58,262 nt of DNA from an uncultured Porphyromonas sp. (GTDB lineage Bacteria > Bacteroidota > Bacteroidia > Bacteroidales > Porphyromonadaceae): positions 1 through 58,262 of the forward strand of contig UWSO01000011.1 in NCBI GenBank assembly GCA_900538385.1, written 5' to 3'. Positions 41,849 to 50,034 of the stretch are shown here, piece by piece. The notes beneath the pieces are model-generated. The model made no database searches. It was not told the origin of the DNA and saw only the letters and a program-made list of their open reading frames with translations. Position numbers and translations under genes: made by a program. How positions within the stretch are numbered: position 1 is the first letter of the stretch; each line of letters starts with the position of its first letter.

Positions 41849-41939
41849 ATGTGCCACCTTCCGCATATTCCACTCACTAGTGCATTATGAACAGAATCTC
41901 TGATCCCCGATACGCTTTTGCGGCAGAAAAAGCTGATCC

Positions 41940-42120
41940 CCACGTGGAAATTCTCAAATCGCCACGTGGCAAATGAAAAATCCCCACGTAGGCGAGAAAT
42001 AAAACTTCGGAGGAATCAAACGAAACTTCGGAGGAATCAAATGAAACTTCGGAAGAATCATTTCACCTCCACGTGGAGAATAAAAAATAGCCACGTGGAG
42101 AATGGCAAATATCCACGTGG
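41940..42120 (+). repeat. Array D: 3+3+3 mixed CCACGTGG / CTTCGGAAG palindrome array, 21-22 bp period
   Basis: CCACGTGG at 41940 and 41962 and a variant (CCACGTAGG) at 41984; CTTCGGAGG at 42005 and 42026 and CTTCGGAAG at 42047; CCACGTGG at 42069, 42091 and 42113. Centre spacings are 22, 22, 21.5, 21, 21, 21.5, 22, 22, the same series as array C. Spacers are rich in A (AATCAAAYGAAA). There is no gene between 41760 and 42503; the space holds this array, the heptamer remnant, the GGGACGC element and promoters. Confidence 0.92.
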
Positions 42121-42128
42121 CTATCGAA

Positions 42129-42143
42129 TTAGAGATTAGAGAC
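42129..42143 (-). repeat. Short heptamer remnant (TTAGAGATTAGAG)
   Basis: Two units of the 7-bp family in inverted orientation lie 8 bp after array D and touch the end of the GGGACGC element. In array C the same heptamer follows the array in the same relative orientation. Confidence 0.7.
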
Positions 42144-42323
42144 GAGTAACCCTGTGTAGGGACGCACGGTCCGTGCGTCCGTCCCCGTCAAAGCGATACG
42201 AGTAACGGCTGTAGGGACGCACGAGCCGTGTGTCCCTACACAGGGTTACACGTATAGTCGTTGCTCATCTCGCTGTACTACAACGGACGCTCGACCGAGC
42301 GTCCCTACACAGGGTTACTCGTC
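42141..42323. repeat. GGGACGC inverted-repeat element, copy 2
   Basis: 183 bp bounded by perfect 25-bp inverted repeats (left end starts GACGAGTAACCCTGTGTAGG; right end 42299-42323 is its reverse complement). Inside are further hairpins with GGGACGCAC/GTGCGTCC arms (42159-42180 and 42210-42240). The element carries no gene and looks like a non-autonomous, MITE-like or REP-like unit. Confidence 0.88.
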
Positions 42324-42365
42324 TCGTCGCCACCTGTCAAGCGTTTTGTTGTTTGCAAAAAAAAC

Positions 42366-42373
42366 TATCTTTG
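42366..42373 (+). promoter_or_regulatory. Promoter -7 box TATCTTTG
   Basis: TATCTTTG lies about 130 bp before the 132-aa secreted protein gene, preceded by an A-tract. The leader would be about 125 nt. Confidence 0.55.
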
Positions 42374-42503
42374 CGACATGGTGATTGTTTCTTGCTTGTT
42401 TCATCTTCTGGTACAAGGATTTGAAACAACGGGAGACTTCAACGAGAGATCTAACTAGAGCGAAATGACAAACCAACAATAATAACCCCTAAACTTTGGA
42501 TTT

Positions 42504-42902
42504 ATGAAACATACAACATGGTTATGCGCCCTGCTCCTTTTCGTGCTACCACTCGTGGCAAAGGGACAGCAGCAGGTGGCGCTGGATGAATCTCAGCAAG
42601 AGATCGCAAAGGTCATAGAGACCGTCATGCATATATCTGAGCAGGATGCAACACTGGCTCAGGCTGATGCTACGACACGTAAGGCTGTCGAGGTGGTGCG
42701 AGCCCTCACTGGCCAAAAAGAGTACAGTGAGAAGGAGGCTACAGACCTAGCCTCTTTACTTACGTTTGAAGACAATCATATCGTTCTCCTCCCTAAGTAT
42801 CAGCACCTAGCAGAGGCTGCAAGGTGGGATGGCGTATCCCTAGCGGAATTCGTGAAGGCGATAGACGACTTTCGCTCGATGACGCTAACGGGACAGCAAT
42901 AG
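42504..42902 (+). CDS. Small secreted protein of unknown function
   Basis: 132 aa with a clear signal peptide (residues 1-21, ending VAKGQ). The mature part is mostly helical and acidic (QQEIAKVIETVMHISEQDATLAQADATTRKAVEVV) and has no cysteine. No homologue is recognised. It stands alone between promoter 42366 and a terminator at 42939, downstream of the repeat cluster. Confidence 0.75.
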   Translation: MKHTTWLCALLLFVLPLVAKGQQQVALDESQQEIAKVIETVMHISEQDATLAQADATTRKAVEVVRALTGQKEYSEKEATDLASLLTFEDNHIVLLPKYQHLAEAARWDGVSLAEFVKAIDDFRSMTLTGQQ

Positions 42903-42938
42903 TCGGCTGTGTAGTCCGTATATTTCGCTCCGATCCTT

Positions 42939-42972
42939 CTAGAGACTGTCGCTAGCTAGCTGCAGTCTCTAG
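42939..42972 (+). terminator. Intrinsic terminator
   Basis: CTAGAGACTG pairs with CAGTCTCTAG (10 bp, 14-nt loop) and is followed by TCGTTTT. It ends the small secreted-protein gene. Confidence 0.8.
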
Positions 42973-43077
42973 TCGTTTTAGGAGTCTATTCATCTCGACA
43001 GGTGTCTCTTTACGGAGAATATGGCAGGAAAACAATCTTTTTCTCTACCTAGTGGTAGGTATTACGAATATTCTTTG

Positions 43078-43085
43078 TAACTTTG
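43078..43085 (+). promoter_or_regulatory. Promoter -7 box TAACTTTG of the kor operon
   Basis: TAACTTTG lies 85 bp before the ferredoxin gene. A palindrome TACCTAGTGGTAGGTA lies just upstream (about 43046-43061) and could be an operator. Confidence 0.55.
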
Positions 43086-43169
43086 AGGTCGAAGAAAACT
43101 AATTGTATCACAGTACTCAACTTTTGTCAGTAGACGGGAGGAGGGTACAATATCTATAAAGTACTACAC

Positions 43170-43397
43170 ATGGCAAAATTTAGAGGAGCAATCGTAGTCA
43201 ACGAGCAACGCTGCAAGGGGTGCAACCTCTGCGTTGTGGCGTGTCCTACTGCGAGTATCTCACTTCACCCAGACGAGGTGAACGACAAGGGGTATCACTA
43301 CTGCTACATGAGCAGCCCCGAAACATGCATTGGCTGCACAAATTGCGGCGTGGTTTGTCCCGACGGCTGTATCAGCGTCTATAAAGTAACCCTTTAA
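43170..43397 (+). CDS. korD: 2-oxoacid:ferredoxin oxidoreductase, ferredoxin (delta) subunit
   Basis: 75 aa with two [4Fe-4S] motifs, CKGCNLCVVACP (near residue 17) and CIGCTNCGVVCP (near residue 53). It wires electrons from the TPP subunit to free ferredoxin. It is the first of four subunit genes, 13 bp before the alpha subunit. Confidence 0.95.
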   Translation: MAKFRGAIVVNEQRCKGCNLCVVACPTASISLHPDEVNDKGYHYCYMSSPETCIGCTNCGVVCPDGCISVYKVTL

Positions 43398-43410
43398 TCC
43401 TATAGCTATC

Positions 43411-44490
43411 ATGGCAGAAGTAAAACTGATGAAGGGCAACGAGGCCCTGGCACACTCGGCAATCCTCAACGGACTGGATGGCTATTTTGGATATCCTATC
43501 ACACCTCAGTCTGAGGTGCTCGAGACACTTATGTCGTTACGCCCCTGGGAGAAGACCGGTATGGTCGTCCTACAGGCTGAGAGCGAGGTCTCTTCTATTA
43601 ATATGGTATATGGAGGTGCTGGCTCTGGTAAGCGTGTCATGACATCCTCCTCTAGCCCTGGTATCAGCCTTATGGCTGAGGGTATCAGCTACATTGCAGG
43701 TGCTGAGCTACCCGCTCTAATCGTCAACGTGATGCGTGGTGGTCCTGGTCTAGGTACGATCCAGCCAAGTCAGGCTGACTACTTCCAGACCACCAAGGGT
43801 GGTGGACACGGTGACTACCGCCTCATCGTACTAGCTCCTTACTCTGTACAGGAGATGGTCGACTTCGTCGGTCTCGGTATGGATATGGCGTTTAAGTATC
43901 GTAACCCTGTTATGATACTGAGCGATGGTATCATCGGACAGATGATGGAGAAGGTGGTTCTACCCGAGCAGAAGCCTCGTCACACCGATGAGGAGATCGC
44001 TGCTAGCTGCCCCTGGGCTACTACAGGTCATACACCTGACAAGCGCTCTATTATCACGTCTCTCGAGCTAGACTCAGCTGTGATGGAGCAAAACAACCTA
44101 CGCTTCCAGGAGAAGTATCGTAAGATCGAGGAAAACGAGATACGCTACGAGGAGACGATGACTGAGGATGCTGACTACGTACTCGTAGCTTTTGGCTCTT
44201 CGGCACGTATCTGCCAGAAGGTCGTTCAGGTGGCTCGCCAAGAGGGTCTCAAGGTAGGTCTCGTACGTCCTATCACGCTATGGCCTTATCCATACGAGGT
44301 GATCACCAAGCTCGCTGAGCGTGGTGTCAAGGGCTTCCTCTCTGTCGAGCTCAATGCTGGTCAGATGGTCGAGGATGTCAGACTAGCTGTCAACGGTCGC
44401 TGCCCTGTAGAGCACTTCGGACGTATGGGTGGTATGCTATTCTCTCCAGACGAGGTCCTCAACGCTCTGCGCACGAAGCTCGTCAAGTAA
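43411..44490 (+). CDS. korA: 2-oxoacid:ferredoxin oxidoreductase, alpha subunit
   Basis: 359 aa. The pyrimidine-binding domain of the TPP enzyme begins MKGNEALAHSAILNGLDGYFGYPITPQSE, with MTSSSSPGISLMAEG and the RGGPGLGTIQPSQADYF block typical of the 2-oxoglutarate/2-oxoisovalerate branch. Porphyromonas relatives are often annotated as 3-methyl-2-oxobutanoate dehydrogenase (VorB), so the substrate (2-oxoglutarate or branched-chain 2-oxoacid) is open. Confidence 0.94.
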   Translation: MAEVKLMKGNEALAHSAILNGLDGYFGYPITPQSEVLETLMSLRPWEKTGMVVLQAESEVSSINMVYGGAGSGKRVMTSSSSPGISLMAEGISYIAGAELPALIVNVMRGGPGLGTIQPSQADYFQTTKGGGHGDYRLIVLAPYSVQEMVDFVGLGMDMAFKYRNPVMILSDGIIGQMMEKVVLPEQKPRHTDEEIAASCPWATTGHTPDKRSIITSLELDSAVMEQNNLRFQEKYRKIEENEIRYEETMTEDADYVLVAFGSSARICQKVVQVARQEGLKVGLVRPITLWPYPYEVITKLAERGVKGFLSVELNAGQMVEDVRLAVNGRCPVEHFGRMGGMLFSPDEVLNALRTKLVK

Positions 44491-44530
44491 GCTTACCCTT
44501 ATCAATAACCAGTAATAGACAACAAATATC

Positions 44531-45334
44531 ATGGATATAAAGGATATAACCAAACCAGAGAACTTGGTCTATCAGAAGCCAAGTCTGCTCAACAATAACA
44601 CGATGCACTACTGCCCCGGCTGTAGCCACGGTGTCGTGCACAAGCTGGTTGCAGAGGTCCTCGAGGAGATGGGCATGGGCGACCAGGCCGTCGGTATAGC
44701 TCCTGTGGGCTGCTCCGTCTTCGCATACAACTATATAGACATCGACTGGCAGGAGGCTGCTCACGGACGTGCGCCTGCTGTAGCTACTGCTATCAAGCGT
44801 CTATATCCTAATAAGCTCGTCTTCACCTATCAGGGTGATGGTGACCTAGCCGCTATCGGTACCGCTGAGACAATCCACGCTGCAAACCGTGGTGAGAACA
44901 TTGTCATCATCTTCATCAACAATGGTATCTACGGTATGACCGGTGGTCAGATGGCTCCTACTACGCTACTCGGTATGAAGACTGTCACCTGTCCTGATGG
45001 TCGTACGCCAGAGCTTAACGGTTATCCACTCGTTATCTCTAAGATCCTCTCTGAGCTAGACGGTACGTGCTACGTCACTCGTCAGAGTGTACACACAGCT
45101 GGTGCTGTACGTAAGGCTAAGAAGGCTCTACGCAAGGCTTTTGAGAATTCACTCGCAGGCAAGGGTACCAGCGTCGTTGAGTTCGTCTCAACCTGCAATA
45201 CGGGCTGGAAGATGAGTCCTGCTAAGGCTAATGAGTGGATGTCGAAGTTTATGGTCGACAAGTACGCTCTTGGAGACATCAAGGATGTCGAGTCTAAGGG
45301 TAGCAACGACGAGGTGGTTACAATGAAAATCTAA
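44531..45334 (+). CDS. korB: 2-oxoacid:ferredoxin oxidoreductase, beta (TPP) subunit
   Basis: 267 aa. The TPP-binding region includes YCPGCSHGVVHKL and the GDGDLAAIGTAE motif followed by NNGIYGMTGGQMAPTT, characteristic of the beta subunit. With korA it forms the catalytic site that decarboxylates 2-oxoacids and passes electrons to ferredoxin. It is 40 bp behind korA and 20 bp before the gamma subunit. Confidence 0.96.
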   Translation: MDIKDITKPENLVYQKPSLLNNNTMHYCPGCSHGVVHKLVAEVLEEMGMGDQAVGIAPVGCSVFAYNYIDIDWQEAAHGRAPAVATAIKRLYPNKLVFTYQGDGDLAAIGTAETIHAANRGENIVIIFINNGIYGMTGGQMAPTTLLGMKTVTCPDGRTPELNGYPLVISKILSELDGTCYVTRQSVHTAGAVRKAKKALRKAFENSLAGKGTSVVEFVSTCNTGWKMSPAKANEWMSKFMVDKYALGDIKDVESKGSNDEVVTMKI

Positions 45335-45353
45335 TCAGACGAAAGGAACAACT

Positions 45354-45899
45354 ATGAATTACGAAATAGTCATATCTGGCTTCGGAGGTCAGGGTGTACT
45401 CTCTATGGGTAAGATACTTGCTTACTCTGGTATCATGGAGGACAAGGAGGTATCTTGGATGCCTTCTTACGGACCTGAGCAGCGTGGTGGTACGAGTAAC
45501 GTTACGGTCATCGTAAGCGATGAGCCTGTTAGCTCGCCTGTTGTCAACGAGTATGATGTAGTCATCGTACTCAACCAGCCATCACTCGATAAGTTTGGTC
45601 CTCGTGTCAAGAAGGGCGGTATCCTCATCTACGATCCAGCCCTCATCCAGCACAAGTCTGATCGTAAGGATATCAACATCTACGAGGTGCCTGCTACTGA
45701 TCAGAGCCTTGAGATGGGCAATGACAAGATCTTCAACATGATCATCCTCGGTGGTATGCTCAAGGCTGCTCCTATGCTAAAGCTCGAGAGCATCATCGCA
45801 GGACTTAAGAAGTCTCTGCCTGAGCGTCACCACAAGCTGATCCCCCTCAATGAGGAGGCTATCAAGCGCGGTATGGATAGTCTGATCAAGGTCAACTAG
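45354..45899 (+). CDS. korC: 2-oxoacid:ferredoxin oxidoreductase, gamma subunit
   Basis: 181 aa. The start VISGFGGQGVLSMGKILA followed by SWMPSYGPEQRGGTSN is the gamma-domain hallmark. It completes the four-subunit enzyme (delta, alpha, beta, gamma). A strong terminator lies 36 bp after it. In an amino-acid fermenter this enzyme oxidises 2-oxoacids from glutamate, histidine or branched-chain amino acids to acyl-CoA. Confidence 0.95.
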   Translation: MNYEIVISGFGGQGVLSMGKILAYSGIMEDKEVSWMPSYGPEQRGGTSNVTVIVSDEPVSSPVVNEYDVVIVLNQPSLDKFGPRVKKGGILIYDPALIQHKSDRKDINIYEVPATDQSLEMGNDKIFNMIILGGMLKAAPMLKLESIIAGLKKSLPERHHKLIPLNEEAIKRGMDSLIKVN

Positions 45900-45934
45900 T
45901 CTAGGGAGACCCTCACACTATATAATATAATGTC

Positions 45935-45985
45935 AAGGCGTCCGTCGATCTACTCGTTAGATTGACGGACGCCTTCCCTTTTTCC
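45935..45985 (+). terminator. Intrinsic terminator of the kor operon
   Basis: AAGGCGTCCGTC and GACGGACGCCTT form a perfect 12-bp stem; CCCTTTTTCCC follows. Confidence 0.92.
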
Positions 45986-46016
45986 CTGCTAAAGCGTTCG
46001 TTTCCTTATAAAAGAG

Positions 46017-46024
46017 TACCTTTG
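46017..46024 (+). promoter_or_regulatory. Promoter -7 box TACCTTTG of topA
   Basis: TACCTTTG lies 44 bp before the topA start, directly after the kor terminator. Confidence 0.65.
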
Positions 46025-46067
46025 CACCGATTGAGACTAAGGCAACGGTCTCAGATAGCGTGAGAAT

Positions 46068-48572
46068 ATGGCAAAGCAGAAGAACTTAGTAATAGTAGAG
46101 TCCCCCGCAAAGGCGAAGACGATTGGCAAATTCCTCGGAGCTGACTACAAAGTGCTCTCGAGCTATGGACACATACGTGACCTTAAGCCGAGTAGCTTTA
46201 GTGTAGATGTGGAGCATCGCTTCGCTCCTATCTATGAGATCCCCGCAGACAAGCAGCGTCTCGTATCGGAGCTACGCAAAGCTGCCAAGGCGAGTGACAT
46301 CGTCTGGCTCGCATCCGATGAAGACCGCGAGGGAGAGGCGATCGCTTGGCACCTCTATCATGTGCTAGACCTACAGAACAAGGAGACACACCGTATCGCA
46401 TTCCACGAGATCACTAAGAGCGCCATACAGCATGCTATCCAGAATCCACGTTCGATCAACGAAAACCTTGTAGATGCCCAGCAGGCGCGTCGTGTCTTGG
46501 ATCGTATCGTGGGCTTTGAGCTCTCGCCTGTCCTCTGGCGACGTGTCGGCCCCTCGCTCTCGGCAGGTCGTGTACAGAGTGTTGCCGTGCGCCTGATTGT
46601 AGAGCGGGAGCGCGAGATATTAGCCTTCCAGCCAGAGACCTCTTTTGCCATTACAACACGACTAGAGACCAAGGGTGGAGACACCTTTACTGCTACACTC
46701 CCTGACAACCTTCCCTCAGAGGAGGCTGCTCGCCAGCTCATGCAGCGAGCTATCGATAGTCAGTCCGCTTTTGCTGTGCAGCAGGTGGAGCAGAAGCCTG
46801 GGCGTCGCTCTCCGTCGGCACCTTTTACGACCAGTACGCTCCAGCAGGAGGCCTCTCGCAAGCTCGGTATGAGCGTCTCCAATACGATGCGTGTGGCGCA
46901 GGCACTCTACGAGCGAGGTCTCATCACTTATATGCGTACTGACTCGGTCAATCTTTCTAGCCTCGCACTCCACGATGCGGAGACGGTGATCCTAGAGCAG
47001 TGGGGCGCCGACTACTATCAGCGCCGACGCTATCACGTTAAGAGCAAAGGGGCGCAGGAGGCACACGAAGCTATTCGCCCCACCTATCTGCGCAACGCTA
47101 CGATACAGGGCTCCAAGCAGGAGCAAGCACTCTACGACCTCATACGCAAGCGTACACTCGCTAGTCAGATGGCCGACGCTCGCATCGAGCGAACGATAGC
47201 GCAGATCGCTTCGCAGGGTGCTGACCCCGTTCGTCTAGAGGCTCGTGGCGAGGTGATTGTCTTCGATGGCTTCATCAGTGCTTACACAGAGAGCCGTGAT
47301 GACGAGGAGGATACCAGCAGCAATGAGCTTCCCAAGCTGAAGGAGGGTGACCTGCTACAGCTACGAGAGATAGAGGGGCGCCAATCCTTTACTAAGCCTA
47401 AGCCCCGCTACACCGAGGCATCTCTCGTTCGTAAGATGGAGGAGCTAGGCATTGGTCGTCCGTCTACTTACGCTCCGACGATCCAGACGATCCAAAACAG
47501 AGAGTACGTGCGTCGTGGCGAGAGCCAAGGCGAGAGTCGCGATGTGCTATACCTCAGCTGGCAGCACAGCACTGGAAATACAACGATCAAGTCGCACAAG
47601 CAGAAGGAGCGCTATGGCGGCGATCGCGGACGGCTCGTGCCGACGGATATGGGAATGGTCGTGACCGACTTCTTGATGGAAAACTTCTCCCGTGTCGTCG
47701 ACTACAACTTCACGGCAGATGTCGAGGAGCGCTTTGACAAAGTTGCCGAGGGTGAGGCTCAGTGGCAAGATCTGATCGGCACGTTTTACGATAAGTTCCA
47801 CCCGATGATCGAGGAGCAGAGCCAGTCTGGAGCCAAGCGCTATACAGGCGAGCGATTGCTCGGCACCGATCCTGTCAGTGGCAAGCCGGTTATCGCTCGC
47901 ATCGGTCGCTACGGCCCGATGGTACAGATCGGAGAGGCACCCGATAACTCTCTGCCCGAGGCGGAGCGGGAGCGTCTCAAGCCTCGCTTTGCCAGTATCC
48001 CGAGCAATTTGCTCATAGAGACTATTACGCTAGAGGAGGCACTCAAGCTCTTTGACCTGCCCCGCACGGTCGGTGAGTTTGAGGGTGGCGAAGTGGTTGC
48101 CGCCGTGGGGCGCTTTGGCCCTTACCTACGGCACAAAGGAGCCTTCACATCGATCCCTAAGAGCAGCGGTCTGACACCCGAGGAGATCACCCTTCAGGAG
48201 GCGATCGAGCTCATCGAGGAGAAGCGTCGTAAGGATGCAGCCAGTCTGCTCAAAACCTTCCCCGAGGATCCCGATATTGCGATCCGTGACGGACGCTGGG
48301 GTGCTTACATCAAGGTGGGCAAGAAGAACTACAAGCTCACCAAAGAGCAGAAAGCTGATCCCACGAAGCTGACATACGCTGAGGTCGTCGCTATCATCGC
48401 TGAGCAAGATAAAGAGACCCCGAAGAAGGGACGCACAACAGCGAAGAAGACCGCTAGCACGGCTAAGAAGAAGAGTGCGACCAAGAAGACAACTACCACT
48501 ACCACTACCAAGAAGACGACCAGCACTGCCAAGAAGGCTGCGTCTAAGCGTAGTGCGGCCTCTAAGTCGTGA
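46068..48572 (+). CDS. topA: DNA topoisomerase I
   Basis: 834-aa type IA topoisomerase that relaxes negative supercoils. The N-terminal Toprim domain shows IVESPAKAKTIGKFLG and DEDREGEAIAWH; the strand-breaking tyrosine is near residue 288 in LITYMRTDS; SAGRVQSVAVRLI and GRPSTYAPTI are also present. Instead of zinc fingers, the C-terminal region (about 600-760) has topoisomerase C-terminal repeats (RIGRYGPMVQIG, AVGRFGPYLRHKG, DGRWGAYIKVG). The last ~60 residues are a lysine/threonine/alanine tail, likely a DNA-binding extension. It is 21 bp before truA. Confidence 0.97.
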   Translation: MAKQKNLVIVESPAKAKTIGKFLGADYKVLSSYGHIRDLKPSSFSVDVEHRFAPIYEIPADKQRLVSELRKAAKASDIVWLASDEDREGEAIAWHLYHVLDLQNKETHRIAFHEITKSAIQHAIQNPRSINENLVDAQQARRVLDRIVGFELSPVLWRRVGPSLSAGRVQSVAVRLIVEREREILAFQPETSFAITTRLETKGGDTFTATLPDNLPSEEAARQLMQRAIDSQSAFAVQQVEQKPGRRSPSAPFTTSTLQQEASRKLGMSVSNTMRVAQALYERGLITYMRTDSVNLSSLALHDAETVILEQWGADYYQRRRYHVKSKGAQEAHEAIRPTYLRNATIQGSKQEQALYDLIRKRTLASQMADARIERTIAQIASQGADPVRLEARGEVIVFDGFISAYTESRDDEEDTSSNELPKLKEGDLLQLREIEGRQSFTKPKPRYTEASLVRKMEELGIGRPSTYAPTIQTIQNREYVRRGESQGESRDVLYLSWQHSTGNTTIKSHKQKERYGGDRGRLVPTDMGMVVTDFLMENFSRVVDYNFTADVEERFDKVAEGEAQWQDLIGTFYDKFHPMIEEQSQSGAKRYTGERLLGTDPVSGKPVIARIGRYGPMVQIGEAPDNSLPEAERERLKPRFASIPSNLLIETITLEEALKLFDLPRTVGEFEGGEVVAAVGRFGPYLRHKGAFTSIPKSSGLTPEEITLQEAIELIEEKRRKDAASLLKTFPEDPDIAIRDGRWGAYIKVGKKNYKLTKEQKADPTKLTYAEVVAIIAEQDKETPKKGRTTAKKTASTAKKKSATKKTTTTTTTKKTTSTAKKAASKRSAASKS

Positions 48573-48593
48573 TAGCTACCTACTCTTAAAGCC

Positions 48594-49382
48594 ATGGAGG
48601 CTCCCGTACAGCGTGTGTTTCTAGAGGTCGCTTACGACGGCACTAACTATTGTGGCTGGCAGGTACAGCCTCGTGGTGTCTCGGTGCAGTCTGAGCTAGA
48701 GCGCGCCCTCTCCATACTCTTTCGCCAGCCAATCTCGGTCACAGGCGCAGGGCGAACAGATGCTGGGGTACACGCTTACAGTATGATGGCGCATGCCGAC
48801 TTACCAATCCCGCACCCACCGCTAGCACAGATACAGAGAGGCTTGTGCGGCATACTGCGTGGAGGTATATCCGTTCGCTCTGTCACGCCAGTCATCCCGA
48901 CTGCTCACGCTCGCTTTGACGCTACCTCACGAAGGTATCACTACTATATCTCGGCTTGTAGCAACCCCTTCTGGGGTGACTACTGCTGGGAGCGACGCAC
49001 GCTCCCTGATATGGCGCTGATGAACGAAGCTTGTCGCCACTTCATCGGTGAGCACGACTTCACCTCCTTTAGCAAGCTACACACGCAGACGAAGCACAAT
49101 CGCTGTACCGTCTACACAGCGCATTGGGAGCAGGTTGAGATGCCTGGTCTGTGGAATGCGATGCGCTACGAGGTGTGTGCCAATCGCTTCCTCCACGGCA
49201 TGGTGCGTACGATGGTCGGGACGCTCCTTGAGGTGGGCTACGGACAGCGCACGCCAGACTCTATCGCAGAGCTGATCCATAGCGAAGACCGCACGCTGGC
49301 AGGCTCTGCAGCTCCAGCTCGTGCGCTTTTCTTCGTCGAGGCGACCTATCCCGACTCGATCTATAGCACAGATCCCCAGTAA
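48594..49382 (+). CDS. truA: tRNA pseudouridine(38-40) synthase
   Basis: 262 aa. The catalytic Asp56 is in GAGRTDAGVHA; the C-terminal RFLHGMVRTMVGTLLEVG block is typical. It isomerises uridines in the anticodon stem-loop of many tRNAs. It follows topA closely and is the last plus-strand gene before a bidirectional terminator. Confidence 0.97.
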   Translation: MEAPVQRVFLEVAYDGTNYCGWQVQPRGVSVQSELERALSILFRQPISVTGAGRTDAGVHAYSMMAHADLPIPHPPLAQIQRGLCGILRGGISVRSVTPVIPTAHARFDATSRRYHYYISACSNPFWGDYCWERRTLPDMALMNEACRHFIGEHDFTSFSKLHTQTKHNRCTVYTAHWEQVEMPGLWNAMRYEVCANRFLHGMVRTMVGTLLEVGYGQRTPDSIAELIHSEDRTLAGSAAPARALFFVEATYPDSIYSTDPQ

Positions 49383-49490
49383 AAGCTTCTTCAGCTACTC
49401 ATGCTATCTACTACACAATGAGTCACTAAACACCTTCTAAGAGGTTGTCGTATGTGCGGCAGCCCCTTTTTGTTGACCTTTAGGTCACAA

Positions 49491-49516
49491 AAAACGACCG
49501 CAAGAGCGGCTGTTTT
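49491..49516. terminator. Bidirectional terminator between truA and tadA
   Basis: AAAACGACCGC and GCGGCTGTTTT pair over 11 bp with two mismatches, giving T-tracts on both strands. The 3' ends of both convergent genes flank it. Confidence 0.7.
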
Positions 49517-49564
49517 CCATTTAAGGTTGAATTAATAGCGGCTTTACAGCGGGGTGGGTATTGA

Positions 49565-50032
49565 TTAGCGAGAGCATCGCTTTCGTCTGAAGTAGGAGAC
49601 CATCAGTTCACGGCACTCATCCTCGCAGACACCTCCCACGACGACGCTCTTGGGGTGGGGAAGCGCATCGCTATAACGCATATAGCCGCCCTTGGGGTCG
49701 GCAGCGCCATATACGATACGTCCTATCTGTGTCCAGCGCAAGGCTCCCATGCACATGGGGCAGGGCTCGACGGTGACGTAGAGTGTGCACTGTGGTAGGT
49801 ACTTACCTCCGATGGCTGCCGTCGCCTGTGTGATGGCGAGCATCTCGGCATGGGCCGTGGGGTCGTTGAGCAGCTCGACTTGGTTATGACTCTTTGCTAG
49901 GATGCGTGATCCGACCGCTATGACCGCTCCGATAGGCACTTCGTCCGCTTCATAAGCTACTAGAGCTTGCTGGAGCGCTAGCTGCATCATTCGCTCGTCT
50001 AGGAGTGGCTCTATGGGAAGCTGCGAGATCAT
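49565..50032 (-). CDS. tadA: tRNA adenosine(34) deaminase-type nucleoside deaminase
   Basis: 155 aa. Zinc and proton-shuttle residues His61 and Glu63 are in AHAEM and the paired Cys91 and Cys94 in PCPMCMGA, the CDA-fold deaminase site. The length and the DPKGGYMR segment fit bacterial TadA, which converts A34 to inosine in tRNA-Arg. It starts 2 bp after the upstream TlpA-like gene and ends the ten-gene minus-strand run. Confidence 0.9.
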   Translation of the reverse strand: MISQLPIEPLLDERMMQLALQQALVAYEADEVPIGAVIAVGSRILAKSHNQVELLNDPTAHAEMLAITQATAAIGGKYLPQCTLYVTVEPCPMCMGALRWTQIGRIVYGAADPKGGYMRYSDALPHPKSVVVGGVCEDECRELMVSYFRRKRCSR

Positions 50033-50034
50033 AC

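Noticed and set aside
41918..42139. Open reading frame across array D (about 73 aa)
   Set aside because: Reads the palindromes and A-rich spacers as Lys/Arg-rich repeats; same reasons as for array C.
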